From Ampelocalamus luodianensis (lineage: Eukaryota > Streptophyta > Magnoliopsida > Poales > Poaceae), in NCBI GenBank assembly GCA_036346255.1, contig CM070638.1, positions 38,936,394-39,000,393 on the forward strand: a DNA stretch of 64,000 bases, read 5' to 3'. Positions 24,601 to 35,670 of this stretch are shown here, in pieces. How positions within the stretch are numbered: the first letter of the stretch is position 1; each line of letters begins with the position of its first letter. The notes beneath the pieces were generated by a model. That model was not told where the DNA came from. It was given only the letters and a program-made list of their open reading frames with translations, and searched no databases. The translations under genes were made by a program, and so were the position numbers.

Positions 24601-25423
24601 CCAATGATTATGTGTAGAGAAAGTAGAATAAGGGTGGATTCCAACAATGGGATGGTCATTGATAGAACCCTTTTGAGGAAGTATATGAATGTGTGTGCTG
24701 GGAATTTGAGTTGTTTATTCTTAAAACATTGAGGTGATGTGATTGCATGTGATATCTATTTTGAGATGCATTGAAGTCATCTGTCAAATTAATTGCTCAG
24801 TAGAGGAGTTGTTGAGAGAAAGTTTCAGTAGTAGTCGATAGAGCCTCTATACCGAGGTGTGGATGATGTATTTCGACTTGAGCATAGCGTTGAGAATGCC
24901 AAGTTAAGAGAGATGAGTTAGGGTGTTATGCGATGAATTGGAATTCCAAAGTTTGAGAGAAGTTTTATTCCTGAAAGAGAAACTGAGAAATTGATGCTTC
25001 CTAAAGTAGAGACACGTTTTCTTGATTCTTGTTTGAGCTATGTGTTTTGACAGATGTCTTTCGCAAGTTGAGCTCGACATTTATGTTGATATGTGTGATT
25101 CTTTCCAGTTCAGACGGAATAAATGATTTTTTTTTGGGCATTCAAGTGATTTCTCCTTTGGATTTCGTGACGTTTATTCGCAAACTGCCACTTGGAACGT
25201 GGAAAGGTTTTTCGTGATGAAATTCCGATTTCTGTGTTTGACTCTTTAGTACTGAGCTGGTAACGCATAGATGCGATGTGAATCTTTCTTTTTCAGATGG
25301 GTTTTGTCGGTAAAAGAGTTTGCTTAAAGAGAGCTCTGTTGTGTGTTTCTGGTTAAAGGAGGTGATCCTTATTTTAGTGAAGAGTTCAATTGAGAGGTGG
25401 AACAAGAGTTCGTGTTCTATGTG

Positions 25424-25800
25424 CATGTTGTGTGGTTCAGTATCAATTGGAAGGTTAGCCAAGGTACTTTGGGTTGTTTTCGTTAGCTACGGAATTCGAA
25501 GTTGGCGATCGCAAGGACCGTCTCGGTCCATATGTGGTGTACTACATTTAGCATGTTTGGTGCCGAGTGAGTACCTGTGAGAACTAGAGTTTGAATATTC
25601 GTTAACGTCATTGACCATCGAGTAGGATCTTACCTTTGAATCTCTTCTGATGAGTGTACTTGGCAATGTCGGATTGAGTGTTAGGTCAGATGTAGTTTAC
25701 GTCAATGTCTTGTGGTCTTGTCAGTCTGAGAGATAGGTCATTTGGGACCTGGAGTCTCGCATGCGCGAGTTTTATCCAGACATGTTTGCTCCGGGCATAT
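25424..25800 (+). pseudogene. Fossil Gypsy integrase C-terminus in C
   Basis: The plus strand gives VLHLACLVPSEYL near 25545, then LEFEYSLTS, RSDVVYVNVLWSCQSER, and WDLESRMREFYPDMF at about 25742-25790. This parallels the VxKVQWS...EATWE ending of chromovirus polyproteins, and the trace in B is in the same place. It contains several stops and is clearly non-functional. It fixes the element's ancestry as Ty3/Gypsy with an extended integrase tail. Confidence 0.78.
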
Positions 25801-25873
25801 GTTAATAGATGTTTCTTTTCGGTGGCAATTATTCTTTCGTTTATTTCGACGGTTAGAATTCGAGGTCGAATTC

Positions 25874-25887
25874 ATAAAGGGGTAGAA
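25874..25887 (+). other. Element C polypurine tract
   Basis: A purine-rich run (ATAAAGGGGTAGAA) directly precedes the 3' LTR start. It is interrupted by one T compared with B. Confidence 0.85.
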
Positions 25888-28266
25888 TGTAATACCTCGA
25901 ATATCAAATAGAGAGAACATATTATTCGAAGAGAAATTTATTCAAATTTGAATGCATTAAAGTTTAGAGGAAAATTGAAAGAAAATTCAGGATTTGAGAG
26001 AGGATTGGACCTTCGCTTTTAGCCCAAGGTGTCCTAGCCAAGTGGGCCGGCCTTGTAGTGGAGTCAAGAAGGGGGTCTCTTCCCAAAACCCTACCCTCTG
26101 CTACAGTACCGCGCCGCATCTGTAGCACGCGGTACTGTAGCAGCCCCCTCCGTGCTGCTCTACCAAGATGAGGAAGAAGCTCCGAGGTGCCGCCCCATGG
26201 TGGAAGGAGAAAAAGGGAGAAGGAGAAAGGAGGAGGAAGATCATCTTCTCCAAGGTTCTCCCACCTACGCCCTGGTTGCTACAAGGGTAACGAGTGCCGA
26301 TCCTCATCGCTTGATTAGTGGTAGATGTGTTTTGGTTCAATTTTGATTATATCGATTTGCTGCGGGTAGAAATTCGATTCTGTCCAGATTGTTGCGTGGA
26401 CTTTTTCGTGATGTTAGAGGCCGAATCTGAGTTTCCCATCTCCTAGAGATATGTAGGTCTTGTTCTTAGCTTTCGGTGGCCGCCAAGATCACCTAATTCC
26501 GACTTTCGAGTCAAAAGTTATGATAGATTTAATATCTACTGTCCAGAATCCTGACGAGAATTAGCAGTCTCTGTTTAGGTTGATTTATGGCCTAGTTAGA
26601 GGGTGATTCAGAGGTCTTGCCCATAACAAATTTTGAAGGTGATATCACTAGCTTTCAGGATTGATAAAGAACACCTCATTTGGATTTATAGATCAAAAGT
26701 TATGCACTTTTTCTTTGTGACTGTCCAGATTGTAGATCAGTCTGTCCAGATTGTATGTCAGTTTCTATCTTTAGTTTTGACCCGTGTGCCACTTTTTGTT
26801 AAAGGCCAAATTTGAATGTCGTGCCAACTAGTTTATTGTAGGTAATTTCATAACCTTTTCAGATTGTTAAAGAACGCTCAATTCGGAGTTGTAGATTAAA
26901 AGTTATGGTTGTTTTAGTATTGCTGTCCTGTTTGTTCAGACAGAAGCTGTGCTGCTGTTTTGTTTTCTTTATTAGAGAAGTTTATTGGCCGAATTGGGAA
27001 ATCTCATCAACTTGAATGTTATAGATATGTTCGTTAAGATGAGGTAGGATCTGGACTCATCTCATTTCGAGTCCCACGTCATTAACTACTGTCATTTTCG
27101 TGCTGCTGTCCCGACACGCTTTTGTTTGCAGCCTGTTTTTCAGATTAGGTTTTATGGCGATTCCTTGGGAGTTCAAGGGGGTATTGTAGACTATTAATTC
27201 GGTTGGATTCTATGTTGTTCTTATTTCGTTATTTAATTGTTTAGGCCACGAGGCTACGGGTTTGGGAGCGCCATCGTTGTTCGCTAACGCGCCGCAACGC
27301 GAAGGCAAGTACTTTGTTGCTTTTGAGTGGAGTGATTGTGAATGTTTTCATGAATATAGTGTGACATATTGTGTTACCCATGAGATGCGGAATTGGTTAT
27401 CTTCTTTCATTATGTGGAGTATATACATGAGAGATGGTATTATCACTGCTCATGTTCATATCATGCATCCTTTTATTCATGTTATGTCCACGGGAGTGGA
27501 TTGTAAGTCCCACCATTCCAATGTGGGCAAATTTGGACATTGTCATGTCCCGCCCACGGAGTGGATTGAAAGACCCATCAATTCCAAGATGGGCACGTAA
27601 GACCCATCAATTCCAAAGATGGGCAGCTTGGACACCTATATGAAACGTTCTTCATATAGGACTTGGATCCCCGCACTTTGTTAAGGTGCGGGCTTAAGTG
27701 AACACCGACGGTGTGTCACTACTATACCGGTATATGCATGTGTGCAGTCCATCCTGATTACATTAATTCATTTCATGTTTTCATAAGTGTTCACTTGATG
27801 CAAGGTTCGCATTCTTAAATGGTGATGTCCTGCTTGTATATGTGTTCTTTTCTTTCATCAGACTTGCCGAGTCATGGACTCACTCTTGCGTTGTTTGTTT
27901 ATTTTAGGTAACCCCGATGTTGGCTCACTTGGGAGGGAGTAGACACGCACTACTTGTTCACATCATCCTATTCATGTTCAAGATTAAATTTAGTTCTATC
28001 TTACATTCGTTAATGATGAACTGTAATAATTAAATTATAATTGGTGAAGGAAGGATACCTTCTCCACATGGATGTTGATTTATTATCGCATGTGAACCTT
28101 CTTTATTGATGATCTGAAATAAATAACTTAGAAGGTGAAGGAATGATACCTTCACCATGTCTTGTTTAATTTAATGTCTGTCTTTAGTTGAAATACTTAG
28201 TTCAAATTCTTCTCATTATGGATGTATGTTAGATGTTTTAGGTGACATCTTGGCTTCCGAATAGCC
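25888..28266 (+). repeat. Element C 3' LTR, end damaged
   Basis: It matches 19262-21648 closely, with module cores at 26516, 26698 and 26901. It ends '...ccgaatagcc' and then runs straight into 'aattcag', so the terminal GGTGTTACA is missing. The junction resembles B's 3' junction with a 10-bp deletion. Confidence 0.88.
27305..27907 (+). other. Candidate GC-AG intron with hairpin array in C 3' LTR
   Basis: AAG|GCAAGTAC and ATTTTAG|GTAA bound 603 bp with the same hairpins as the 5' copy, including TATACCGGTATA near 27723 and CCCGCAC/GTGCGGG near 27670. Confidence 0.4.
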
Positions 28267-29778
28267 AATTCAGTGGATGTCTCCTAGAGAATTGTAGAGG
28301 ACGCCGCTAGCTTTCGATGAAGTACTAGCCCAACAACTAGGTTTAGTTGGGGAATTTGATAAACTTTCAATGAAGTCTAAGAACACCTCATTTGGACTCG
28401 AGTACTAAAAGATATGAATTTTAGAACTTTCAATGAAGTCTAAGAACACCTCATTTGGACTCAGAGGGAACGCGACAGAGGGGACTACGCTTAGGATTTG
28501 GGAGTTGGGCTCGCGATAAAAGGACTATTGCAAGTTCGTGTTTACTTTTATAGTTTGTTTGGTTCATTACTGTTGTCTTAGTATGCTTTTAAATGAATCT
28601 AGGTGGGGTACTGGTCCCGAAGGCAGCACCTTCTTCGCATCCTCCGTTCTCTCGCGGTTGAGGCAAGTACCCTGTTTGGTTGAATAGTATGGATGGTTTG
28701 ACAATGCTTGCTAATATTTGATATTTAGCAGTTGTGGTTGATTGATGGTGTGTATGTTGGTTAAAGATGATGAATGCTTATCGTACATGCTAGAATTTGG
28801 TTTATGTTATCTGTGGTTGATTGATGGTAGGAGATGCTGGCTATAAATGACGTATGCTTATTATATGAATGGTTATTATTCATGCACAGTGCTAATGAGG
28901 TTCATGCTTAATACAAAAATTATTATTGTTCACGTGCATTGTGAGAGCATACATAAAGACCGGTCACGTGGTGATCAGGAATGCATGATTGAGGTCCCCA
29001 CATTCACGGAATGTGGGTATTGAAGAGAGGTCCCCGTCACGTAAACGATGGACTTATGATCCCCACACTTGTGGAGTGTGGGCTTGAAATCCCTTTTACT
29101 TACGGAGTATTGGGCAATTGGTCCCTGCGCTTGCGAGCACAGGCATGGGTACGCAACGACGGTTGCATACCCCGCATTACTGGTGTAATGCGCAAAAGAG
29201 TGAAAAAGAGAAAAGATGCATTGCACATGTGCATTCATACATCATGAGATATGTTTCCATGCAAAGTTTTAGAATTGAATGTTGGTGCTGTAATTGTGAA
29301 GTAATATTTCATTTTTGGTACTTGCTGAGTCTTTGGGCTCACTCTTGGTTTTGTTGTGTTTTAGGTACCTTTGCAAGAACGACATGCATGGGAGGGAGTA
29401 GACCTAAGTTGGATACACACACTGCCACACATCATTAATAGTTGATTAAATTTTAGAATGTCAATTAATAAATAAGCAAACTGCTTAAGTATTGGTTATG
29501 GTTATGCTTCATGCATCGAGTTTTTTTTTTGTAATAATGATGAATGGCATATTTTGGACATCCTTGAATATGTTCTAGCTGATTAACATGTCCTTAATGC
29601 TTAGTGATGATATTGGATGTTGAAAGATTTAGTTTTGATATTATTATTTCTGTTGGAACCTCCGTATAGTCAACTATACATGGGAGGTTCTGTCGAAATT
29701 TAGTAAATAATCTTATTTTAGATTTGTTTATTGCTTCGTTAGTAGAATTCCAGGCTCATGTTGGGTTGGGGTGTTACA
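28267..29778 (+). mobile_element. Element D LTR, 3' portion
   Basis: After repeating 64 bp of the segment that follows B, this stretch continues as an LTR of the same layout: a 38-bp direct repeat (28362-28399 and 28425-28462), an AG|GCAAGTAC site, a hairpin cluster, a U-rich AG acceptor, the 'ggagggagtaga' block, and a terminal GGTGTTACA at 29770-29778. The sequence differs clearly from B and C. It adjoins Copia element E, so D probably inserted into E. The other end is outside the window. Confidence 0.75.
28663..29364 (+). other. Candidate GC-AG intron with hairpin array in D LTR
   Basis: GAG|GCAAGTAC at 28663 and TTGTTGTGTTTTAG|GTAC ending at 29364 bound 702 bp. Stems differ from B/C but are at least as strong: CCCACATTC/GAATGTGGG (28997-29017, 9 bp), CCCACACT/AGTGTGGG (29062-29082), GGGTACGCAAC/GTTGCATACCC (29147-29172, one mismatch) and CGCATTAC/GTAATGCG (29173-29192). 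Confidence 0.42.
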
Positions 29779-30231
29779 GTTGAACTTGCACCTATAATAA
29801 CATGATTCATCTTCTCACATCTGATGAATGGACTATACCTTGAATTCACAGATTTTCGTGATTAGATTTCACTTGAGATCTTAACTAATACTAGGCTGTC
29901 AAAAGAACCAAACCTAAACGGAGCTTTATTTGGTCATGCTCCCTTATATGTTCATAAGCTTTCTAGAGAATGCTCCGTTCTAGTGAACTGTGACCTCACA
30001 GTTAAGCTCAAGTAGGTGTATTCATTTTAGGTATCTTGTAGGCTAATACCTTTTTCCCTCATTGGACACTAGAATACATTAAGTCTTTAAGCCATCTTTT
30101 CATACAGTTGAGAGTACTTTGTCTATTAGGACACAGGTTCACAAATTATTTAAAATGTACTCTCTTGTTCAAACAGCAACTTATTTTTCCTATTGCCTAA
30201 GTCACAAGATCTCCGATCAAAAAGGTATGGG

Positions 30232-31038
30232 TTATTGCTGAGTTGTAACTCCAATGGGCCTCATTCCCATGTCCATAGACGCAACGGAAATCACCTTCCG
30301 TGCTAACCCCTTTGTGAAAGGGTCTACCAGATTTTTCTCAGTGCGTATATAATTCACAGTAATCACTCTCGTGTTCCTCAGTTTTTTGACAGATTTAAGC
30401 CTACGCTTCACATGTCTGGAGGACTTCATGTTATTCTTAGTACTTGTAACTTTAATCAACACTGTTTTTCTGACAGTACATTAGGATTGCCGATATTGGT
30501 TTCTCAACCAATGACAAGTCCAACAGAAGCTCTCTAAGCCATTCAGCCTCAACAGTGGCTATGTCTAATGCTACAAGTTCTGCTTCCATGGTTGACCTCG
30601 TTAATATGGTCTGTTTACACGACCTCTATGAAACTGCAGTACCTGCTAGGGTAAAGACATAACATCTTGTAGCTTTGATCTCATCTGCATCAGTGATCCA
30701 ATTTGAATCACTATATTCTTCTAATACAGATGGATACCCACTATAGTGAATTCCATATGAGGTTGTGCCTCTCAAGTAGCGCAACACTCTCTCAAGTGCC
30801 TCCCAATGCTCATCTCCTAGTTCGAAGTAAACCGACTTAATTTGCTCACAGCAAATGATATGTGAGGACTTGTGGCACCAGAAAGATACATAAGGGACCC
30901 AATTATTTGTGAATATCTCAGTTGATATTTTCCTAATCCCTTATTCTTTTAAAGCTTCACACTAGCATCATAAGGAGTTGGGAAAATTTTGTTGTTCTCA
31001 AAACTGAACCGACTCAATATTTTCTCAGTATAATGGGA
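30232..31038 (-). pseudogene. Element E RNase H and connection domain
   Basis: Minus-strand translation gives SQIIGSLMYLSGATSPHISF-like residues around 30890, YSDSNWITDADEIKA near 30700, STMEAELVALDIATVEAEWL near 30560, and the C-terminal NLVDPFTKGLARKVI then MGMRPIG at 30250-30330. These are standard landmarks of Copia RNase H and its end. Stops and frame changes occur between blocks. It would degrade the RNA template during cDNA synthesis. The domain is certain and the gene inactive. Confidence 0.88.
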
Positions 31039-31589
31039 TTAGTTCAATATGATCCCATCCTCATATTTGATCAATTTAATATTCAGAATAACATTTGCCT
31101 CTCCTAGGTCTTTCGTATCAAAATATCTAGATAAGAAACATTTGACCTCGTCAATGACAACAGTGTTTGTCCCAAAGATCAGTATGTCATCGGCATAACC
31201 ATAACGATAATACACACACTTATCTGCCTCATTCACAGCAAAACCAGCAGAAGTTAAAGTTTTATCAAACTTCTTGTGCCATTGTTTAGGTACTTGTTTT
31301 AGGCCATACAAGGATTTGATTAATTTGCATACCTTATTTTCATGTCCAAAAATTACAAAACCATCCGGTTGCTCCATATAGATTTCTTCCTCCAAGTCTC
31401 CATTAAGGAAAACTGTCTTTACATCCATTTGATGGTTATGAAGACTATGGGAAGCAGCTAATGCAATAAGCACTCGAATGATGGTCAATCTGGCAACAGG
31501 AGAATAAGTATCAAAATAATCCTCACCTTCTTTCTGGGTATAACCCTTGACCACAAGTCTTGCCTTGTACTTATCAATAGTACTGTTAG
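31039..31589 (-). pseudogene. Element E reverse transcriptase, 3' part
   Basis: The minus-strand ORF has KARLVVKGYTQKEGEDYFDT, MDVKTVFLNGDLEEEIYMEQ, CKLIKSLYGLKQVPKQWHKK and the palm box reading YGYADDILIFG in place of YVDD. The first residues join in frame with 48907 onward (GCKWIFKKK before the break), so F entered an RT frame that was still readable. The ORF appears to start at 31752, but codons beyond 31589 belong to F's LTR. The changed catalytic box (YADD) and broken frame argue against activity. Confidence 0.92.
31585..31589. repeat. Target site duplication of element F, left copy (GTTAG)
   Basis: GTTAG precedes F's TGTGAGG end and recurs at 48902-48906. Removing F and one copy restores E's RT reading frame. 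Confidence 0.95.
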
Positions 31590-34500
31590 TGTGAGGACCC
31601 CAATTTATTTGGCTTGTAATGCTTAACCAACCACCGGCCCTAGCATCACAAATCAAATAAACCGAGCCTCGAGATATGTATACTTCCCAAAAGCAGTATA
31701 CACACCTCGCCACAAAATTATGCATCAACTCCATTCCAAACATAGAGTCCAAACATCACACTACTAAGCAGAAAATAACAACAGTAGATTATTACGTACT
31801 GTGGTCGACTGCCAAAAGATACACAAATGAACAAGATAGACAGCGGAAACAAAAGCACCATAAGATGGCTATAAACAAAGCCAATCAGCGTGCCTTGGAC
31901 CCACAAGGCAACTGACCGGACAGCTAAGCCTAGTCGTCCCACACCAAGCGGCAGCACAACTCACAGAAGTGAGGCCCTTGGGGCTCACCTTCTTCCTCTG
32001 CAACAAAAACATTAAGCAAAGCAGCTGAGTACAAAAATTGCTTTTGTACTCGCAAGACTGACGTGGGAACTAGCAGACCTATTCATATGCTACATGCAGG
32101 CTTATCTAGTGGAGGCCATATGTTTCATTTGCACAAAGCTAACTTTATTTGCAATAATATAATACAGTTGGAAGGCAAGTTTGCAATTCATTTTTAATAT
32201 TGAAATAACAGTAAGGATAATAATAACAAAAGAGTAAAGATAAAACAACCTAGAAGTGACTATCCCAATAGTCACCACACAATAGCACTAATCCCGCATT
32301 CGCACTCACCCATCAAGTTTTAATTTAAACGGTTGTAGTCTAACTCTTGAAAGACCTTGCCAAGCGTGTCCATAACCTAGAACGAGGCTATTCGAATAGT
32401 TTTAACCTCGCAGGTGTACCACTGCACTCCACACTTCGCACCACCTTTAAGCCAAAGCACACTTCCGAAGGTATGCCGCACACTAAGTTCTACGAGACTT
32501 TTCCAATATTGTGTATTAACTACGAGCCGCTTGTATGGATAGAAATCCATACGCTTACATGGTAAAGCCGAAAAGACAACTACCTTTGCGGGTAAAGCTT
32601 TTCGGACAACTACCACGCTCCCAACACCATCCCTCCTGCGACCCGGAGCCAATACACGCTAAAGTACTAGGTCAAGAGAGGTCCCATATACTCTAGTGTG
32701 GTTAGCACGCTAAAATGCTTGGTTTAGTGTAACAAGATGTTCGGTCCTTGTTGACTCGGGCACCTTTCCATCACCCAACAGATCACACCAAAACTTACCA
32801 TTGTGCCCAAGTCTAAATCGTTTTTGTTTTCATTTTTAGTTTTTGCAATTAGACATAGCACAAGCTGGAACATAAGGACAATAATACTTTTATGTGATCA
32901 AGATCATCGACTAAGTCGATGATCGCCCGATTCTACCGGTAGCTAAGCATGGCTAAGCAATCGAACTCGTATCTACTAAGTGATAAGAGTTCATCCAACG
33001 AACTCTAATCACAGCAAGTAACCTAGGCTCGTAGTAGAGATCAATATTTCACCTACAGGATATGCAACACGGATTTAACTAATCAATTTAACACAAATAA
33101 AGACCGCATACATACAATGAAACAAAATATTAGACTTTAAAATACGGGATTAACATGATCAAACCGCTTGCACATTTCTGCCGCTCGTAAAGATCAACTC
33201 GCTGCGAGGTTCACTCTCAAACGCACCGGAATCGTCGCAATCTATCGATCGAGCAACAACAACGAATAAGAACAAATAACGCCAACAACAACCAAAATTT
33301 CAATATATGCAAGGATCAAATAACACCGAAAATAGATCATTCAAAAAGGAATAACAATTTAACCGATAGATAGGATTTCTCGCGATTGATCTTCCCAAAC
33401 ACACTTATTGCTCATGATAACCATAACGTCGAAATCAAACCTCTTATATGTTTTATTCTTTTGACAGACTTTGATGGTGATTGAGTGCACATCTATTAAC
33501 TAAGCAGCAAAACACCATATTTTAATTAACTAGCTATTCTATGCAACCTTCTAAGATAAGATCAGTTAGACCTACAAGTTGCTATGGAAACACTGACTAA
33601 CTAATTATCCAACTAATAGATGTTCAACAATTTTCTAATTAAGTTTGGGCTTGAATAAAATTCAGCTATTAACACTTCTAAGCACCACACCATAATATCA
33701 TAAGGCTAACAAATTTCAGCATGTTACTACCCCAAGCCTTACTACACTGTAATAGCAAACCAAGAGTTTAGTAACAAAACAACTTGATCATCTACAACTT
33801 CTTTGATCATCCATGTCAACAAGAGCCTTGCAATCTAGAGTCACTAGCTAAAATAATTTCTTGCTAAACACTACTTCTTAAGGGATTCAACAAGTCCAAC
33901 AAGACCTAATTAGCATGAGCATGATACCAATTTCAGTTTACCGACAACAGAGAAAAACGACAACAGAGAGAAACTACAGAGTACTAACTTTCTTACAAAC
34001 CTCAAATTTCAACTAAGCTAAAGCATGAGAGTGAACTAAAAGACATTCCTAAGATTGATTAGCAGCTAGATACTTGGCTTAAGGGAGTGGGCCCCACTGC
34101 TGAAGAGAGGAAGACACACCAAGAACAGAGAGGCTCGGGCCGCTCGACTCGGCTTCGCCGCGAAGGAGTGGTGGCGCGGTAGAGGTGACGGCCAAAATGG
34201 GTTGCTTGTGGACTCATCAAGCTAAAGGTGGTCACGGGTGGCTGGGAAGCACGGTGGCGCGCAATGGCAGGCGAGCACGGCGCGGCAGTGGAGGCGGTGG
34301 GGCGACGGCGCGGAGAGGAAGAGGGCAAAACTAGCGTGTGCATGAGCATCGCGGGTTACCAGAACTCACCGGGATGACGCGGAGCTAAGGCGGCTGCCGG
34401 AGATGGCCCGGCGACGAGAGCCTGCGGCGACGTGAGGTGGTCACAGTGGAGGGGTCCCTATGGAGCACGAGAGAGCGAGTGAGTGGTTGGGGAAGGAAGA

Positions 34501-35630
34501 TGGAGTCCAGGCGATGCTCACCGAGAGAAGAATTGAGCTGGAGCTCGCCGGAAAAGACGTGGCGGCGGTGGAGGCGGATTCGGCCGGAGTTGGAGAAGAA
34601 AGCCCGTGCGCAGCTCCTCGGTGATGAAAACTCCGAATTGATGGAGGGGTTGAGCTCCACGTGGTGCAAGGCACGCCGTGACGCGGTCGAGGTTGGCCGG
34701 AGACCACCGGAGTAGCCGGAACGCTCGGAGGCGGCGCGGCGACGCTCTCGGCTCCAGGAGCTCAGTGGAGAAGAAAGGCAGCGGAGGAGAAAGAAACCAG
34801 GGTAGGTGGAGCCCTCGACAGCTTAAGAAGAGGAGGGCGGAGGCAGCGAGGTGGAGGCGGTAGGGCGGCGAGGTGACCGGCGTGACGACGTGGCGGCACG
34901 CATGCGCCGGGGCGGTGAAGAGCGGCGCGCGGGAGAGAGGGCGCGTGGGAGAGCTGGCGCGCGCGCCAAGCGCCAGCGTGAGAGAGGGTGCCGCTGGGAC
35001 TATTGTCACACGAGAGAGAGAGAGCGACTCGGGCGAGGCGGTGCGGTCGGACCAGAAGCGAAAATGGTCCGGTCGGAGTTTAAGTCGGGCTCGGGTTCGA
35101 ACCCAATGAATAGTGTTTACAGATTGGATTTTTAAAAGGCTGAGAGAATTTGGGGAATTTTTAGAGGTAGCTCCAGAGCTCCAAAAATTCCGAAATTTTT
35201 ATGGAAGCTTACTGGGACAGAGGACAACCTTGTGTAATGTTTCCAGGAATTTTCATGCACTAGATTTCTCCCAAGAAAATTTACAAGCTGCTGTCCTAAG
35301 GTTTGACCAGACTTTTGAACTAGTTTGACTTGGCCTTTTGAATTAGCAAACAAAATCTAAAAATTGTGAAATTTTTCAGAGAGGTAACTAGGATGATAAA
35401 GATGATAGGAAAAATATTCCTAGAATTTTAAAGATGATAAAGATGATCACAAGTTTAAGGTCAAGGATTTTGTTGACAACAACTTCCATTCACAAGAATA
35501 AATTCTAGAAAATGGAATTTGCTAGGGAAAAATGTAGAAACTTTCAAATGATTCCATGAGGCATCAAAAGTTTTTATTTCTCCTCATAATTTTACATTTG
35601 AAACACAGACTCTAACTTAGGGCTGTTACA
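31590..35630 (-). repeat. Element F 3' LTR (left copy)
   Basis: It runs from TGTGAGGACCCC to GGCTGTTACA. In element direction it has an AT-rich start, a GC-rich core (about 34080-35110, with a GA microsatellite near 35012), a long AT-rich stretch, a hairpin-rich zone (32027-33010) and the end. Many overlapping ORFs lie in the GC core, but none has a recognisable domain. Confidence 0.95.
31998..33171 (-). other. Candidate GC-AG intron with hairpin array in F 3' LTR (donor damaged)
   Basis: On the minus strand the acceptor is TTTTTGTTGCAG|AGGAAG (AG at 31999-31998). The donor position reads TGTGCAAGC, changed from AG|GCAAGC in the other copies. Hairpins include GAGTACAAAA/TTTTGTACTC (32027-32051), GTGACTAT/ATAGTCAC (32256-32275), GTATGGAT/ATCCATAC (32533-32552) and GATCATCGAC/GTCGATGATC (32902-32924). 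Confidence 0.38.
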
Positions 35631-35649
35631 AATCTCCCCCCCTTACAAG
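35631..35649 (-). other. Element F polypurine tract
   Basis: The minus strand reads CTTGTAAGGGGGGGAGATT directly against the LTR border. Confidence 0.92.
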
Positions 35650-35670
35650 AATCTCGCCCCGAGATTCGGA

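Larger units (their letters stand above)
21649..25887 (+). mobile_element. Element C interior, non-coding, with decayed PBS
   Basis: The PBS at 21651-21661 reads TGGTATCGAGC, one base short of the initiator-Met form. The next 4.2 kb parallel B's interior. The longest sense ORF (24376-24732, 118 codons) has no recognisable motif and is not shared as protein with B, so I do not call it a gene. No RNA gene or terminator is seen. Confidence 0.75.
19262..28266 (+). mobile_element. Element C: non-autonomous Gypsy-type LTR element, sister of B
   Basis: Two LTRs (19262-21648 and 25888 to about 28266) are nearly identical over long stretches. The PBS follows the left LTR and the polypurine tract precedes the right one. 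The interior is about 4.24 kb without a usable ORF. The LTR 3' halves match B closely, while the 5' starts differ (TCGAATATC versus TCGTATTCG), so C is a sister family rather than a copy. No 5-bp TSD is found, and the right LTR lacks its last 10 or so bases. Confidence 0.85.
29779..31589 (-). mobile_element. Element E: Ty1/Copia retrotransposon, 3' portion
   Basis: This holds RNase H and most of RT on the minus strand. It is cut at 31589 by the insertion of F and continues at 48907. The 450 bp at 29779-30231 are the 3' non-coding part. I cannot find the left LTR of E, which was probably removed or displaced by D. Confidence 0.88.

Noticed and set aside
24376..24732. 118-codon ORF in C's interior, and the 108-codon ORF at 14667-14993 in B
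   Set aside because: No recognisable motif, the two do not match as proteins, and neither is in a position expected for gag or pol.
29779..30231. Possible left LTR of element E
   Set aside because: I could not match this stretch to the right LTR (from 50937), and no TG...CA border with a polypurine tract is visible, so I left it as 3' non-coding sequence.
31590..31752. Apparent N-terminal extension of the E reverse transcriptase ORF
   Set aside because: These codons lie in F's LTR. The ORF is a chimera created by the insertion, and the real continuation is at 48907.
34385..35135. Overlapping ORFs of 60-160 codons in the GC-rich core of F's left LTR, with near-identical partners at 47669-48422
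   Set aside because: The partners are conserved only because the two LTRs are copies of one sequence. No domain, no codon pattern, and several frames are open on both strands as expected from GC content.
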